Source: Streptosporangiaceae bacterium
GTDB lineage: Bacteria > Actinomycetota > Actinomycetes > Streptosporangiales > Streptosporangiaceae
Length of the DNA stretch: 38,257 bases
Direction: 5' to 3'
NCBI GenBank assembly: GCA_025934635.1
Contig: JAICWX010000053.1
Coordinates: 1-38,257, forward strand
Positions 7,169-15,083 of this stretch are shown in pieces (position 1 is the stretch's first letter; each line of letters starts with the position of its first letter). Below the pieces are notes generated by a model. It was not told where the DNA came from. It was given only the letters and a program-made list of their open reading frames with translations, and did no database searches. Made by a program: the position numbers and the translations under genes.

Positions 7169-7975
7169 TCAGACCCCCAGGCTGCCCTTGGCCGCGGCCT
7201 CGAAGGCGCGGAACGGCAGCAGGCGCTTGGCCAGCAAGCCCGCCCGCTCGCCCGCCTTGCCGGCGGATGCCCGCCGGGGCGGGCGGCGGGCTTCCAGCAC
7301 CCGCCGTACCACGGCGGCCACGTCAGCGGCGGGTGCGCCGTTCGCCTCGTCGCGTTCCATCAGGCCGACGGCCTTGACCAGGGCGGCGCTGTAGACCGGA
7401 TCGCCGTCAGCGGCCTGCGCCATCCGGCGGCTGGCCGTGAAGTCCGTCTTGATGTTGCCCGGCTGGACCAGCGTCACGTGCACCCCGAGGGGCGCCACCT
7501 CGTACGCGAGAGCTTCGCCCAGGCCCTCCAGGGCGAACTTGCTCGCGCTGTAGAACGCCTGGAACGGGATGCCGATCACGCCGCCGATGGAGCTGATCAG
7601 CACGATGCGCCCGGCGCCCTGCGCCCGCATGGCGGGCATGACCTGCTGCAGCACCCGCACGCAGCCCCAGAAGTTCGTCTCCAGCTGGGCCTTCGCCTCC
7701 CCGATCGTGCACTGCTCGACCGCGCCGGCCAGACCCCATCCGGCGGCAGCGACCAGCGCGTCGATCCGGCCGCCGGCCAGCATGCCCGCCACCCCGGCGC
7801 GCACCGAGTCGTCATCGTCGACGTCCATGACCAGGCCAGTCCACCCGCCCGGCGCTGTGCCCCGGCGGCTTGCCCCGGTGACGGCCCAGCCGGCCGCATG
7901 CAGATTCTCGGCGCAGGCCCGGCCGATCCCGGCCGAGGCCCCGGTGACCAGTACCCGTCTCGCCTCGCCGCTCAT
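7169..7975 (-). CDS. Short-chain dehydrogenase/reductase (SDR)
   Basis: The protein has 268 residues. The NAD(P)-binding motif TGASAGIG is at residues 11-18. The catalytic residues are Ser128/129 (VLISSIGG), Tyr142 and Lys146 (YSASK). The usual NNAG is replaced by AAAG, and FQAFYSASKFALEGLGEAL is the pattern of the 'oxidoreductase/retinol dehydrogenase-like' classical SDRs. Thr12-Gly13 followed by Ser35-Arg37-Arg38 suggests NADP preference; this is inference. It is transcribed away from the GNAT gene across a 100-bp region and ends facing the isochorismatase remnant. Its substrate is unknown. Confidence 0.92.
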   Translation of the reverse strand: MSGEARRVLVTGASAGIGRACAENLHAAGWAVTGASRRGTAPGGWTGLVMDVDDDDSVRAGVAGMLAGGRIDALVAAAGWGLAGAVEQCTIGEAKAQLETNFWGCVRVLQQVMPAMRAQGAGRIVLISSIGGVIGIPFQAFYSASKFALEGLGEALAYEVAPLGVHVTLVQPGNIKTDFTASRRMAQAADGDPVYSAALVKAVGLMERDEANGAPAADVAAVVRRVLEARRPPRRASAGKAGERAGLLAKRLLPFRAFEAAAKGSLGV

Positions 7976-8075
7976 AGGTACTCCTATCTCCCAGCCGCCC
8001 CGGGAGCCCAGCAGGCAACCCGGTCACCGAATCGTATGCCCGGCACCACCTCGGGCCTTGCTGCACACTGGGGGA

Positions 8076-8516
8076 ATGATCCGGCTCGGAATATCTGCCG
8101 ACCTGGCTGCCGTCAGCAATGTCTACCGCCGCGCGTCACTGTCCAATGAGGGTGACCGTGACAACCTGCTCGCTCACCCGGAATACCTGATCCTGGGGCC
8201 AGAAGGGCTAGCCGAAGGCCGCACTTATGTCGCGGAGCAGGACGGCTCGGTTGTCGGCTTCGCCACCTGGGCCGAAGCCGACGGCGTTATCGACCTGGAA
8301 GACCTGTTCGTGGACCCGGATTACAGGAGGCGCGGACTTGCCGCCGCGCTCGTCGTCCGCATCGCCGAGGTCCTGCGGGCGCGGGGCGAAGAGCGCCTGG
8401 AGGTCACCGCCAACCCTCATGCGATGGAGTTCTACCGCGCCGCCGGCTTCACCGACTGCGGCCTCGCGGAAACAGATTTCGGTGCCGCCCCTCGCATGGT
8501 GCTCATGCTCTCCTGA
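8076..8516 (+). CDS. GNAT-family N-acetyltransferase
   Basis: The protein has 146 residues. ATG 8076 has GGGGGA just upstream. Motif A, the acetyl-CoA pyrophosphate loop, is [15 protein letters not shown] (about residues 75-89). Motif B is HAMEFYRAAGFTDCG (about 116-130). The family transfers acetyl from acetyl-CoA to an amine on a small molecule or protein; the acceptor cannot be predicted. It is a single-gene unit, divergent from the SDR, and it ends against the minus-strand TetR remnant. Confidence 0.92.
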   Translation: MIRLGISADLAAVSNVYRRASLSNEGDRDNLLAHPEYLILGPEGLAEGRTYVAEQDGSVVGFATWAEADGVIDLEDLFVDPDYRRRGLAAALVVRIAEVLRARGEERLEVTANPHAMEFYRAAGFTDCGLAETDFGAAPRMVLMLS

Positions 8517-8709
8517 CTGCACCAGCATCAGCGGGCCGCTTAAGGAGCATCTTCTCGTAGAAGTTCCTGAGCCAGGCCTCGAAATCGTCCAGGCTGAAGC
8601 CGCGTCCGAGGGTGAGGCTGCGGTAGGTCCCGGCGTCGCTGGCGATCCAGAAGACCGGCGCGGCGCGGCTGCTGATGTCGCGGGCGTGGCGGGCATGCAG
8701 GGCGAGCAT
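8503..8709 (-). pseudogene. TetR/AcrR-family regulator, internally deleted C-terminal remnant
   Basis: The minus-strand frame reads HARHARDISSRAAPVFWIAS and then directly TYRSLTLGRGFSLDDFEAWL followed by RNFYEKMLLK. The second segment resembles the C-terminal end of actinobacterial TetR regulators (pattern LT.GRG...D.FE.WL....LL), and the first resembles an earlier ligand-domain helix. The stretch between them and the whole DNA-binding domain are missing. The frame overlaps the 3' end of the GNAT gene. Identification rests on pattern memory only. Confidence 0.4.
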
Positions 8710-8761
8710 GGCGGGTGCGCGGGGGCATCCTGCATGGCGGCGACCGATTCGCGGCCGAGGA

Positions 8762-10303
8762 CTACTTCTCCAGCGAGATGGTGGGTGACTGGCCTAGCGT
8801 CTGGCCGCCGGCGTCGTTGGCGGTAATCGCGAAGTACGGTCCCGGGTTGTTCACCGTGATCGCGGTCTCGAAACCGTGGCGCCCCCGGGAGCCTGCCTGA
8901 GCCAGCTTGTTCGGGCTGCTCCCGGCCAGCACCGTCCAACTGGCCACCCGGGTCGCTCCGTTCCAGCTCGCGTACACGACCGAGCCCCCGGCCGGGCCCG
9001 GCCGCGCCGCGGCGGCGGGCTGGTCCGTCGGCTGCCCGGTCCAGGCGGCGCTGAGGATCCGGTAGGTGTGGGTGCCGGCCGGGTAATGGCCGTCCAGGAT
9101 CAGCGACCCGTTCGCGGTGAACTCGGAGAAGTGCGGCAGGTCGCCCCAGCCGATCAGCACCCGTCCGCCGGGCAGAACCTGCATGCTGCCCTCGAAGGAG
9201 GCGAGCAGCCGCGTCGCCGGGTGAATGTAGCTGCGCTGCAGCGTGGCCCGCATGGTGCTCGTGTTCAAGTGGACCAGGATGCCCCGGGACTGCCGCTCCT
9301 TCGGCGGGGCGCCGCCGTCGTCGAAGATGCTGAGCGTGTTCGCCCCCTGGGGAAGGGCGTGGTGCTGGAACCAGAACGTGGTGCCCGGTCCCATCCGGAA
9401 GCTGGACCGCCTCCCGCCGAGCCGCCAGATCACCTTCCCGCTGGGCCGGGCGATCTTGTAGACCGTGCTGGTATTCCGCGCCGAGATCAGCAGGGTGCCG
9501 TCCGCTGCGATCGAGATCGAGTTGATGTGGAAGTAGTCGAACGGCACCTTACTGGTCCCGCCGGTGAACGGCGTGACCGTGTCGGTGACCGGCACGTGGT
9601 CGACGCTGTTCCACTCGAAAAGCACCCGGCCGGACGCGATGTCGATCTCCTGGACCACGCCGGCCAGCACCACCCCCTTGGCCGGGCCGCCCAGCCGGGA
9701 CAGGTTGGCCGCCACCGGCTTGTAGGCGGTGACGAGCGCGGTGTCCTGCGGGCTGATGACCATCTCATGCAGGTCGGGCCGCAGGCCGTGGCCGGCGTTG
9801 ACGGTGGCGATGGGGCGGTAGGTGGAGTCGGCGATGACCACATGGCCCTGCCCGTGGCCCTCGAAGACCGTCCCCTCCCACCAGGTGAGCACGGGCTTGC
9901 CCTGATAGCTCTGTACCTTGAGGTCCAGCCATTGCGTTGTCTGGCTGTTTGGCGCGGGCGAGTACCAGACGAGGCCGCCCGCGCGGTCCAGGATCATCAG
10001 GCCGGGTCTGCCCGGCCCGTCGTCCGGGGTCAGGAGAAAATAGGGCGGGTCCCCGGCCGTGGACGTGCCCGGGCCATGACGGGCGATGGTCACGTCGGGC
10101 GGGGTCAGGTCGGGGCGGCTGACGAAATGCCGCACCCCGCTGCCAGCGTCCGGGGCCGCCGGGAAGGCGGGCAGCGTCGCGGCGGCGGCCTTGTCACCGG
10201 GCCACGCGGACCCCGTGAGGCCCGCCACGGCCAGCCCGCCCGCTCCCATGACCGCTATCCCTCGGCCGAGCATCTCCCGGCGCGTCAGCCCTTGACCACC
10301 CAT
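8762..10303 (-). CDS. Tat-exported arylsulfotransferase (ASST)-family protein
   Basis: The protein has 513 residues. A twin-arginine signal is clear: LTRREMLGRG, then the hydrophobic stretch IAVMGAGGLAVAGLTG and an Ala-rich end, so it is exported folded. The body (residues 60-420) is a beta-propeller-like ASST domain, with LMILDRAGGLVWYSP, RPDLHEMVISPQDTALV, FDYFHINSISI and FWFQHHALPQ as typical repeating blades and conserved His. A C-terminal Fn3-like region (about 430-510) follows. ASST enzymes move sulfate between phenolic esters and phenols. Actinobacterial members are mostly uncharacterised, so transferase activity is not certain. GGAGG precedes the ATG. The LacI gene lies 160 bp upstream in the same direction and may regulate it. 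Confidence 0.85.
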   Translation of the reverse strand: MGGQGLTRREMLGRGIAVMGAGGLAVAGLTGSAWPGDKAAAATLPAFPAAPDAGSGVRHFVSRPDLTPPDVTIARHGPGTSTAGDPPYFLLTPDDGPGRPGLMILDRAGGLVWYSPAPNSQTTQWLDLKVQSYQGKPVLTWWEGTVFEGHGQGHVVIADSTYRPIATVNAGHGLRPDLHEMVISPQDTALVTAYKPVAANLSRLGGPAKGVVLAGVVQEIDIASGRVLFEWNSVDHVPVTDTVTPFTGGTSKVPFDYFHINSISIAADGTLLISARNTSTVYKIARPSGKVIWRLGGRRSSFRMGPGTTFWFQHHALPQGANTLSIFDDGGAPPKERQSRGILVHLNTSTMRATLQRSYIHPATRLLASFEGSMQVLPGGRVLIGWGDLPHFSEFTANGSLILDGHYPAGTHTYRILSAAWTGQPTDQPAAAARPGPAGGSVVYASWNGATRVASWTVLAGSSPNKLAQAGSRGRHGFETAITVNNPGPYFAITANDAGGQTLGQSPTISLEK

Positions 10304-10463
10304 CTGTCATACCTCCGCCACCGCACGCGAACCAGATGTCATAATTCATGTCCCGGTCCGGGCGGATCCGCAATGCTTCCGCCAGGTTGTCGCCGAGATG
10401 CAACTGATTTCCCCGAACAGGGCCGCTCCGGCCCAGCCGGCCGCGCCGGGCCTAGGACCTGGC

Positions 10464-11582
10464 TCACCCGTTCGCGTCAGGCCCGGCGCCGTGGGTGGTA
10501 TGCGTGCCGCAGCCGCAGCTTTCCCTGATGACGAGTTCAGCGGGCAGCCGTTCGACATGGCGGGGGAGATCCGGCTGGGCGATCCGCTGCAGCAGGCGGC
10601 CGCAGGCGCGCTCGCCGAGGAGCCGCATCGGCTGCCGGACCGTGGTCAGCGGCGGCATGAGCAGGGCGCCAGCGTGCATGTCGTCGAAGCCGACGACGGC
10701 GATGCCGGCCGGGACCCGTACTCCTGCCATCTGGAGCTCGCGGATGGCTCCGATCGCCATCTGGTCGTTGGCGCAGACGATCGCGTCGGGCCGCTCCCGC
10801 CGCGGCCGGGTGAGGATCTCGCGTACGGCCAGCTGGCCGCTCATGGCGGCGAACCAGCCCTGGAAGGACCCTGCCAGCGTGGCGTCCGGGTGCGCGGCGA
10901 TTGCCTCCTCCAGGGCGCTGTGCCGTTCCCGGGCGTCCGGGGCCGTTGGCGGCCCGGCTATCTCGAACAGCCGGGTCCGGCCGTGCTGTTCGACCAGGTG
11001 GCCGACCATCGCCCTGGTGCCAGCGCGGTTGTCGACACCGAAGACGTCGGCGTGCGGCTCGCCGGGGGAGCCGGCGATCAGCACGACCGGGACGCGTGCC
11101 GCCACCCGCGCCATCTGCTCCGAGCTGACGATCCCCTCGGCGATGAGCATCCCGTCGACCTTGGCCGAGATCTTCTGCATGCGCCGGTAGGCGCCGGCCG
11201 GGTCGTCGTCCCTCAGCAGGGCGATCAGCAGCGACCATTCGATCTCGCCCAGCGAGGATTCCACGCCGCGCAGTACCTCTTCGATGAACAGCAGGCCCTG
11301 CTGCTCGATATCGGTGTCAGGGCTGCGGCTTTCCACGGCCAGCAGCCCGATCACTTCCTTGCGCTGCCGGACCATGCTCTGCGCCGCGCTGTCGGGAACG
11401 TAGCCGAGCGCCTCGATCACTTCCAGCACGCGCGCCCGGGTAGACGGCCGGACCCGGTCCTGGCCGTGGACCACCCGGGAGACCGTAGCCGTGGACACTC
11501 CCGCCGCCCGCGCGACGTCGTGGAGCGTGGCGGCCGCAAAAACACCGAACCCGGTCAGCCGGTCCCTCCCCTGCGCCGTCAC
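10464..11582 (-). CDS. LacI-family transcriptional regulator
   Basis: The DNA-binding domain lies at about residues 18-70: ATLHDVARAAGVSTATVSRV, followed by the hinge helix region VPDSAAQSM. A periplasmic-binding-protein-like effector domain follows (VIGLLAVESRS, DGMLIAEGIV, PDAIVCANDQMAIGAI, VVGFDDMHAGALLMPPLTTV). The family binds sugars or related small molecules. The GTG at 11582 gives a 17-residue lead; GTG 11543 (codon 14) would start just before the HTH and fits the family better. A Cys-rich end (ESCGCGTH) is odd but common in this group. A LacI-type dyad lies at 11639-11648 in its own promoter, suggesting autoregulation. The next gene downstream on the strand is the exported ASST protein. 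Confidence 0.95.
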   Translation of the reverse strand: MTAQGRDRLTGFGVFAAATLHDVARAAGVSTATVSRVVHGQDRVRPSTRARVLEVIEALGYVPDSAAQSMVRQRKEVIGLLAVESRSPDTDIEQQGLLFIEEVLRGVESSLGEIEWSLLIALLRDDDPAGAYRRMQKISAKVDGMLIAEGIVSSEQMARVAARVPVVLIAGSPGEPHADVFGVDNRAGTRAMVGHLVEQHGRTRLFEIAGPPTAPDARERHSALEEAIAAHPDATLAGSFQGWFAAMSGQLAVREILTRPRRERPDAIVCANDQMAIGAIRELQMAGVRVPAGIAVVGFDDMHAGALLMPPLTTVRQPMRLLGERACGRLLQRIAQPDLPRHVERLPAELVIRESCGCGTHTTHGAGPDANG

Positions 11583-11638
11583 CCCCGGCAGCCGGCAACC
11601 TGCGCGGCGGACTCCGTGATCACCGCAGATTACTAATC

Positions 11639-11648
11639 TAAGCGTTTA
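11639..11648. promoter_or_regulatory. LacI-type operator upstream of the LacI gene
   Basis: TAAGCGTTTA is a near-dyad around the central CG that LacI/GalR-family operators carry (ideal TAAACGTTTA, one mismatch). It lies 56 bp before the annotated LacI start, in a locally AT-richer stretch from 11627 to 11650, where a minus-strand promoter would be expected. Autoregulation is inferred. Confidence 0.5.
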
Positions 11649-11652
11649 CACA

Positions 11653-12020
11653 CCGCTGCCACCGCTCACATTAGGATTCCCGGCCGAGAGCGTCAAATAG
11701 CTTTTCCGCCAGCCAGCCCGGCGACCCGATCCGGTAACTGGCAATCTGAACGGCGGCCGGTGCGCTGCCGGTGATGGCCGGCGAGAGCGGGGACGGGTAG
11801 TTCTACCGATGCCAGGCGGGCACGGTTCGGGGCGGCGGCCGGATCGGGCCGGGATTGCGGTAGTTCACCCGATGGCCCGGTGGCCCGGCGGCTTCCTAGG
11901 GTTGCATCAGGACCGCCCCACCGGTACCGCCGGCACCCAGATGGCCTGCCGGGAACCGGCACCGGGCACCGTCGTCAGGTGGGGCGCGGCCGCTGTACGG
12001 CCGGTCCAGGCGAAGAACTC
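11653..12020. other. Intergenic region between the LacI and methyltransferase genes
   Basis: About 370 bases with no supported gene. Short frames on both strands (for example a minus-strand frame at 11693-11962) have no family resemblance. A TAGGGT at 11897-11902 could be part of a promoter for the methyltransferase, but no matching -35 is clear. Confidence 0.5.
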
Positions 12021-12047
12021 ATGAACAACCAAATTACGGGGGTTTCG

Positions 12048-13103
12048 ATGAACACTGAACTGATCGAGCAGAACGTGCACCGGCTGCTCGGCGCGATGAC
12101 CGGCGCGGCCACCACGGCCATGGTGGCGGTCGGCGACCAGCTCGGACTGTACCAGGCGCTGGCCGAGGGCGGGCCGGCTACCCAGGACGAACTGGCCGCC
12201 CGCACGGGGACGGCGGCCCGTTACCTAAGGGAGTGGCTGTCCCAGCAGGCCGCCGCCGGATTCCTCGCCTACCGGGAGGACGACGGACGGTACGTGCTGC
12301 CGGCCGAGGCCGCCGCGGTGCTCGCCGATGAGGCATCGCCGGCGTTCCTGGCCGGCGGCGCCACCATCACCCGTGGCTGGTTCGCGGGCATCGACCGTCT
12401 CGCCGGGGCGTTCCGCACCGGTGCTGGCATCCCCTGGGACGAGCAGGACCCGGCTGTCTTCGAGGGCACCGAGCGGTTCTTCCGCCCCGGCTACACCGCC
12501 AGCCTCACCACCGAATGGGTTCCTGCCCTGCCCGGGGTGGCCGGCCGGCTCGCCGCCGGCGGCCGGGTTGCCGACGTCGGCTGCGGACACGGCGTGGCCG
12601 CCATCTTGCTAGCCCGCGCCTACCCCCAGGCGAGCGTCCACGGTTATGACTTCCACGACCGCTCCATCCAGGTCGCCCGGCGGCAGGCCGACCAGGCCGG
12701 CCTCGGCGGCCGCATCTGTTTCGAGACGCTCGACGCGACCAGCTACCCGGCCGACGGCTTCGACCTGATCTGCCTGCTGGACACGCTCCACGACCTCGGC
12801 GACCCGGCCGCCGCGCTGGCCCACGCCCGCAAGGCCCTCGCCCCCGACGGCGCCGTCCTGGTCGTGGAACCGAACGCGGCCGACGACTACGCAGCGAACC
12901 TGGCCAGCCCGCTGGCCGCGCTCAGCTACGCGGCGTCCACGTTCCAGTGCACGCCGGCCGCCCTGGCCCAGCCCGGCGGGATCGCCCTCGGCGCCCAGGC
13001 CGGCTCCGCAGCGGTAAGGCAACTGGCCGCCGACGCCGGCTTCAGCCAGTTCCGGCAGGTCACCCAGACCCCGGTCAACATCATCCTCGAGCTCCGGCCA
13101 TAA
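12048..13103 (+). CDS. Class I SAM-dependent methyltransferase with N-terminal winged helix
   Basis: The chosen start is ATG 12048 (GGGGG five bases upstream; MNTELIEQNVHRLLGAM is the usual family beginning); ATG 12021, nine codons upstream, is possible. The protein has 351 residues. An N-terminal winged-helix dimerisation domain (about 20-90: TTAMVAVGDQLGLYQALAE, TAARYLREWLSQQAAAGFL) precedes a Rossmann methyltransferase with motif I VADVGCGHGVAAI (174-186), the acidic loop VHGYDFHDRSI and motif IV DLICLLDTLHDLGDP. The layout is that of the Rv2258c-like group and of small-molecule O-methyltransferases. The acceptor substrate is unknown. It is monocistronic and flanked by a long upstream gap and a decayed gene downstream. 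Confidence 0.9.
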   Translation: MNTELIEQNVHRLLGAMTGAATTAMVAVGDQLGLYQALAEGGPATQDELAARTGTAARYLREWLSQQAAAGFLAYREDDGRYVLPAEAAAVLADEASPAFLAGGATITRGWFAGIDRLAGAFRTGAGIPWDEQDPAVFEGTERFFRPGYTASLTTEWVPALPGVAGRLAAGGRVADVGCGHGVAAILLARAYPQASVHGYDFHDRSIQVARRQADQAGLGGRICFETLDATSYPADGFDLICLLDTLHDLGDPAAALAHARKALAPDGAVLVVEPNAADDYAANLASPLAALSYAASTFQCTPAALAQPGGIALGAQAGSAAVRQLAADAGFSQFRQVTQTPVNIILELRP

Positions 13104-13246
13104 CCGGGCACCCGCCGCGGCCGAGCCTGACGGTAAGTCCCGCCCCGCCTCGTCTCCTGAGCGGCGCCCGCGCTGATCCCGGCCCTGGCCACAGCGTCAT
13201 CGGCCGGGGTCTTAGCGAAGCAAGGAAACGACAGGGAACAAGCGAG

Positions 13247-13363
13247 ATGAAACACAGGACGGTAATCACCATGACCGCGGCCGCCGGGCTGGCCATCAGC
13301 CGGCCGCCGATCCATGCCCCGAGGGCAGGGGGGTCGTACTACGTGACGGGTCGACGGTGCTGA
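13247..13363 (+). pseudogene. Short ORF with signal-peptide-like start, probable remnant
   Basis: The frame codes 38 residues starting MKHRTVITMTAAAGLAISRP, which looks like the beginning of a secreted or lipoprotein leader, then loses character and stops in the start of the next frame. GGGAACAAGCGAG precedes the ATG. It is probably the 5' stump of an exported protein gene lost by deletion; a genuine 38-residue peptide cannot be excluded. Confidence 0.35.
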
Positions 13364-13845
13364 TCCGGCCAGTCCGCAGCGCGGACACCTCGCTGCTCGC
13401 CGACGGCTTCGCCCGGCTCAGCGCCGCATCGCGGCAGATGCGGTTCCTGAGCGTGAAGAAAGAACTGTCCACGGCGGATCTGCGCTACTTCACCGACGTC
13501 GATCACCACGACCATGAGGCGCTGGCGGCACTAGACCAGGCGGCCGGCCACGGCGTGGGCATCGCCCGCTACATCCGGGATGCCGGCGAATACACGTACA
13601 CCATCGAACTCACCGGCGCCGAGAAGATCGATGACGAGCACTACACCGCCATCAACCACCTCGAAGGCGACTTCCCCGGCGGCGTCGTCGACCTGCACTT
13701 CCGGTTTACCCTCCGCGACGGGCGCATCGCCCGGCTGGTCATCGGGCTAGCGGCACGCCATCGAGCGGACCGCCGAGGCGGAACCTGCCGTCTGTCGTCT
13801 CGTAGTCCCAGGCAAAGAAACTGTTGTCTTACCGTGGATGCATGA
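13357..13845 (+). pseudogene. Chimeric ORF: GNAT N-terminal part joined to a SnoaL/NTF2-like C-terminal part
   Basis: From GTG 13357, residues 1-77 read as the beginning of a GNAT acetyltransferase (LIRPVRSADTSLLADGFARL, then FTDVDHHDHEALAALD and GVGIARYIRD). The acetyl-CoA binding motif that should follow is absent. From about residue 79 (about 13590) the sequence switches to the end of an NTF2/SnoaL-like polyketide-cyclase-type domain (YTIELTGAEKIDDEHY, DLHFRFTLRDGRIARLVI), and then to an Arg/Ser-rich tail of no family. The best explanation is a deletion that fused two neighbouring genes in frame. Neither half should be functional. Confidence 0.65.
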
Positions 13846-14219
13846 CCGCATGGGGCAACCTGCCACCCGCGCCGCCGCCGCATGGCACGGTGCTGGCCTG
13901 GACTCAGGGCTGCCGATGTGAGGAGTGCGAAAGCGAGTACCAGCGCTTCCTGTCAGAACTGGAATTGAGGCGGCCGCTGAGGCTTCCCGCCCAGCCGGAG
14001 CCCCGCAAGCTCGATGCCGGCACCCGGGCCCGGCTGGAACCGGCGGTGCGCCAGTCGGAGTGCCCCGCGTGCGGGGCGCTGAGGCATCAGCGGTGCCGCA
14101 ACCTGGCGTTCCCTCAGCATTTCGCACCAACTCATCCCGAGCGCAAAAGCGCCCATGATCGGGCGGACGGCGGACGGGCGGCGAAGGAGCGCCAGGGCGG
14201 CGCCAGTGACCTAGCCTGA
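13842..14219 (+). CDS. Small Cys-rich protein with two putative zinc-binding clusters, function unknown
   Basis: ATG 13842 gives 125 residues. There are two Cys clusters: HGTVLAWTQGCRCEECESEY (about 20-39; the HGT...GC.C..C pattern seen in many small actinobacterial and phage proteins) and CPACGALRHQRC with later His residues (AFPQHFAPTHPERKSAH). The second resembles the C..C.....C...H...H signature of small 'zinc finger' proteins of actinomycetes. The ends are charged and probably disordered. The start overlaps the end of the chimeric pseudogene. Nucleic-acid or protein binding is plausible; no function is claimed. Confidence 0.6.
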   Translation: MTAWGNLPPAPPPHGTVLAWTQGCRCEECESEYQRFLSELELRRPLRLPAQPEPRKLDAGTRARLEPAVRQSECPACGALRHQRCRNLAFPQHFAPTHPERKSAHDRADGGRAAKERQGGASDLA

Positions 14220-14274
14220 GCCACCGGCTAGGATTTCCGCCCGGATGCACTGCCGCCAGCTGAAGGGAACCACC

Positions 14275-15009
14275 ATGGACCTTGCCGGTAAGGCCGTCAT
14301 CGTCACCGGCTCGTCGAGCGGCATCGGCGAGGCGATCGCCCGCCGCCTTTCCGGCTTCGGCGCCGGGATCGTCGTCAACTCGGCGTCCTCGGCAGCGGCC
14401 GGTCAGCGCGTCGCCGCTGAACTCAGCGACGCGGTATACGTCCAGGGCGACATCGGCGACCCGGCCACCGCCGCCGCCCTGATCTCAGCGGCCGAGCAGC
14501 GCTGGGGACGTCTCGACGGCCTGGTCAACAACGCCGGGGTCACCATCGACGTGCCACTGCCGGACATCGCCGCGGTCACCACCGATCACTGGGATAAGGT
14601 CCTGCGCACCAATGTGGTCGGGACATTCCTGGTCAGCCAGGCTGCGCTCCCGCTCCTGCGCCAGGTCGGCGACGGGTGGATCATCAACATCACCTCGCTT
14701 GCCGGAGTCCGGCAGACGGGCAGTTCGCTGCCGTACGCGGTGTCCAAGGCCGCTCTCAACCACCTCACCGCGATCATGGCCAAGCATGCCGAGGGCGGGG
14801 TCCGCATCAACGCCGTCGCACCCGGCCTGGTCGCGACTCCGTGGACCGAGGACTGGCATGAGCGCAAGGCGGGCGTGGAACTGGTCGCGCCAATGCACCG
14901 GGTCGCCACCGCCGAGGACATCGCCGATGCGTGCCTAGCGCTGGTGGCGACTCCCTACGCCACCGGCCAGACCCTCGTAGTGGACGGTGGCCTCGGTCTC
15001 ACGATCTGA
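14275..15009 (+). CDS. Short-chain dehydrogenase/reductase (SDR), FabG-like classical type
   Basis: The protein has 244 residues; ATG 14275 is preceded by GAAGGGA. Motifs: TGSSSGIG (11-18), NNAG (85-88), catalytic Ser141 (NITSLAGV), Tyr154 and Lys158 (YAVSK), and the typical end TGQTLVVDGGLGLTI. An Asn-Ser-Ala-Ser stretch after the second beta strand (VVNSASSAAAG) is typical of NADP-preferring members. The substrate is unknown; the closest functional analogy is 3-oxoacyl or 3-hydroxy reductases. A short echo of its C-terminus appears at 21173-21226. Confidence 0.93.
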   Translation: MDLAGKAVIVTGSSSGIGEAIARRLSGFGAGIVVNSASSAAAGQRVAAELSDAVYVQGDIGDPATAAALISAAEQRWGRLDGLVNNAGVTIDVPLPDIAAVTTDHWDKVLRTNVVGTFLVSQAALPLLRQVGDGWIINITSLAGVRQTGSSLPYAVSKAALNHLTAIMAKHAEGGVRINAVAPGLVATPWTEDWHERKAGVELVAPMHRVATAEDIADACLALVATPYATGQTLVVDGGLGLTI

Positions 15010-15083
15010 TATGGCCAGGAGAATGGTCTGGGCCAACTGCCGCTAAAGCGGGACCCGGCGGTTCCAGCAGCGCGATGCGAGCG

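Noticed and set aside
10194..10403. Short minus-strand frame MHLGDNLAEALRIRPDRD across the ASST upstream region
   Set aside because: It is out of frame with the ASST gene, overlaps its signal sequence and has no recognisable family; a remnant is possible but unsupported.
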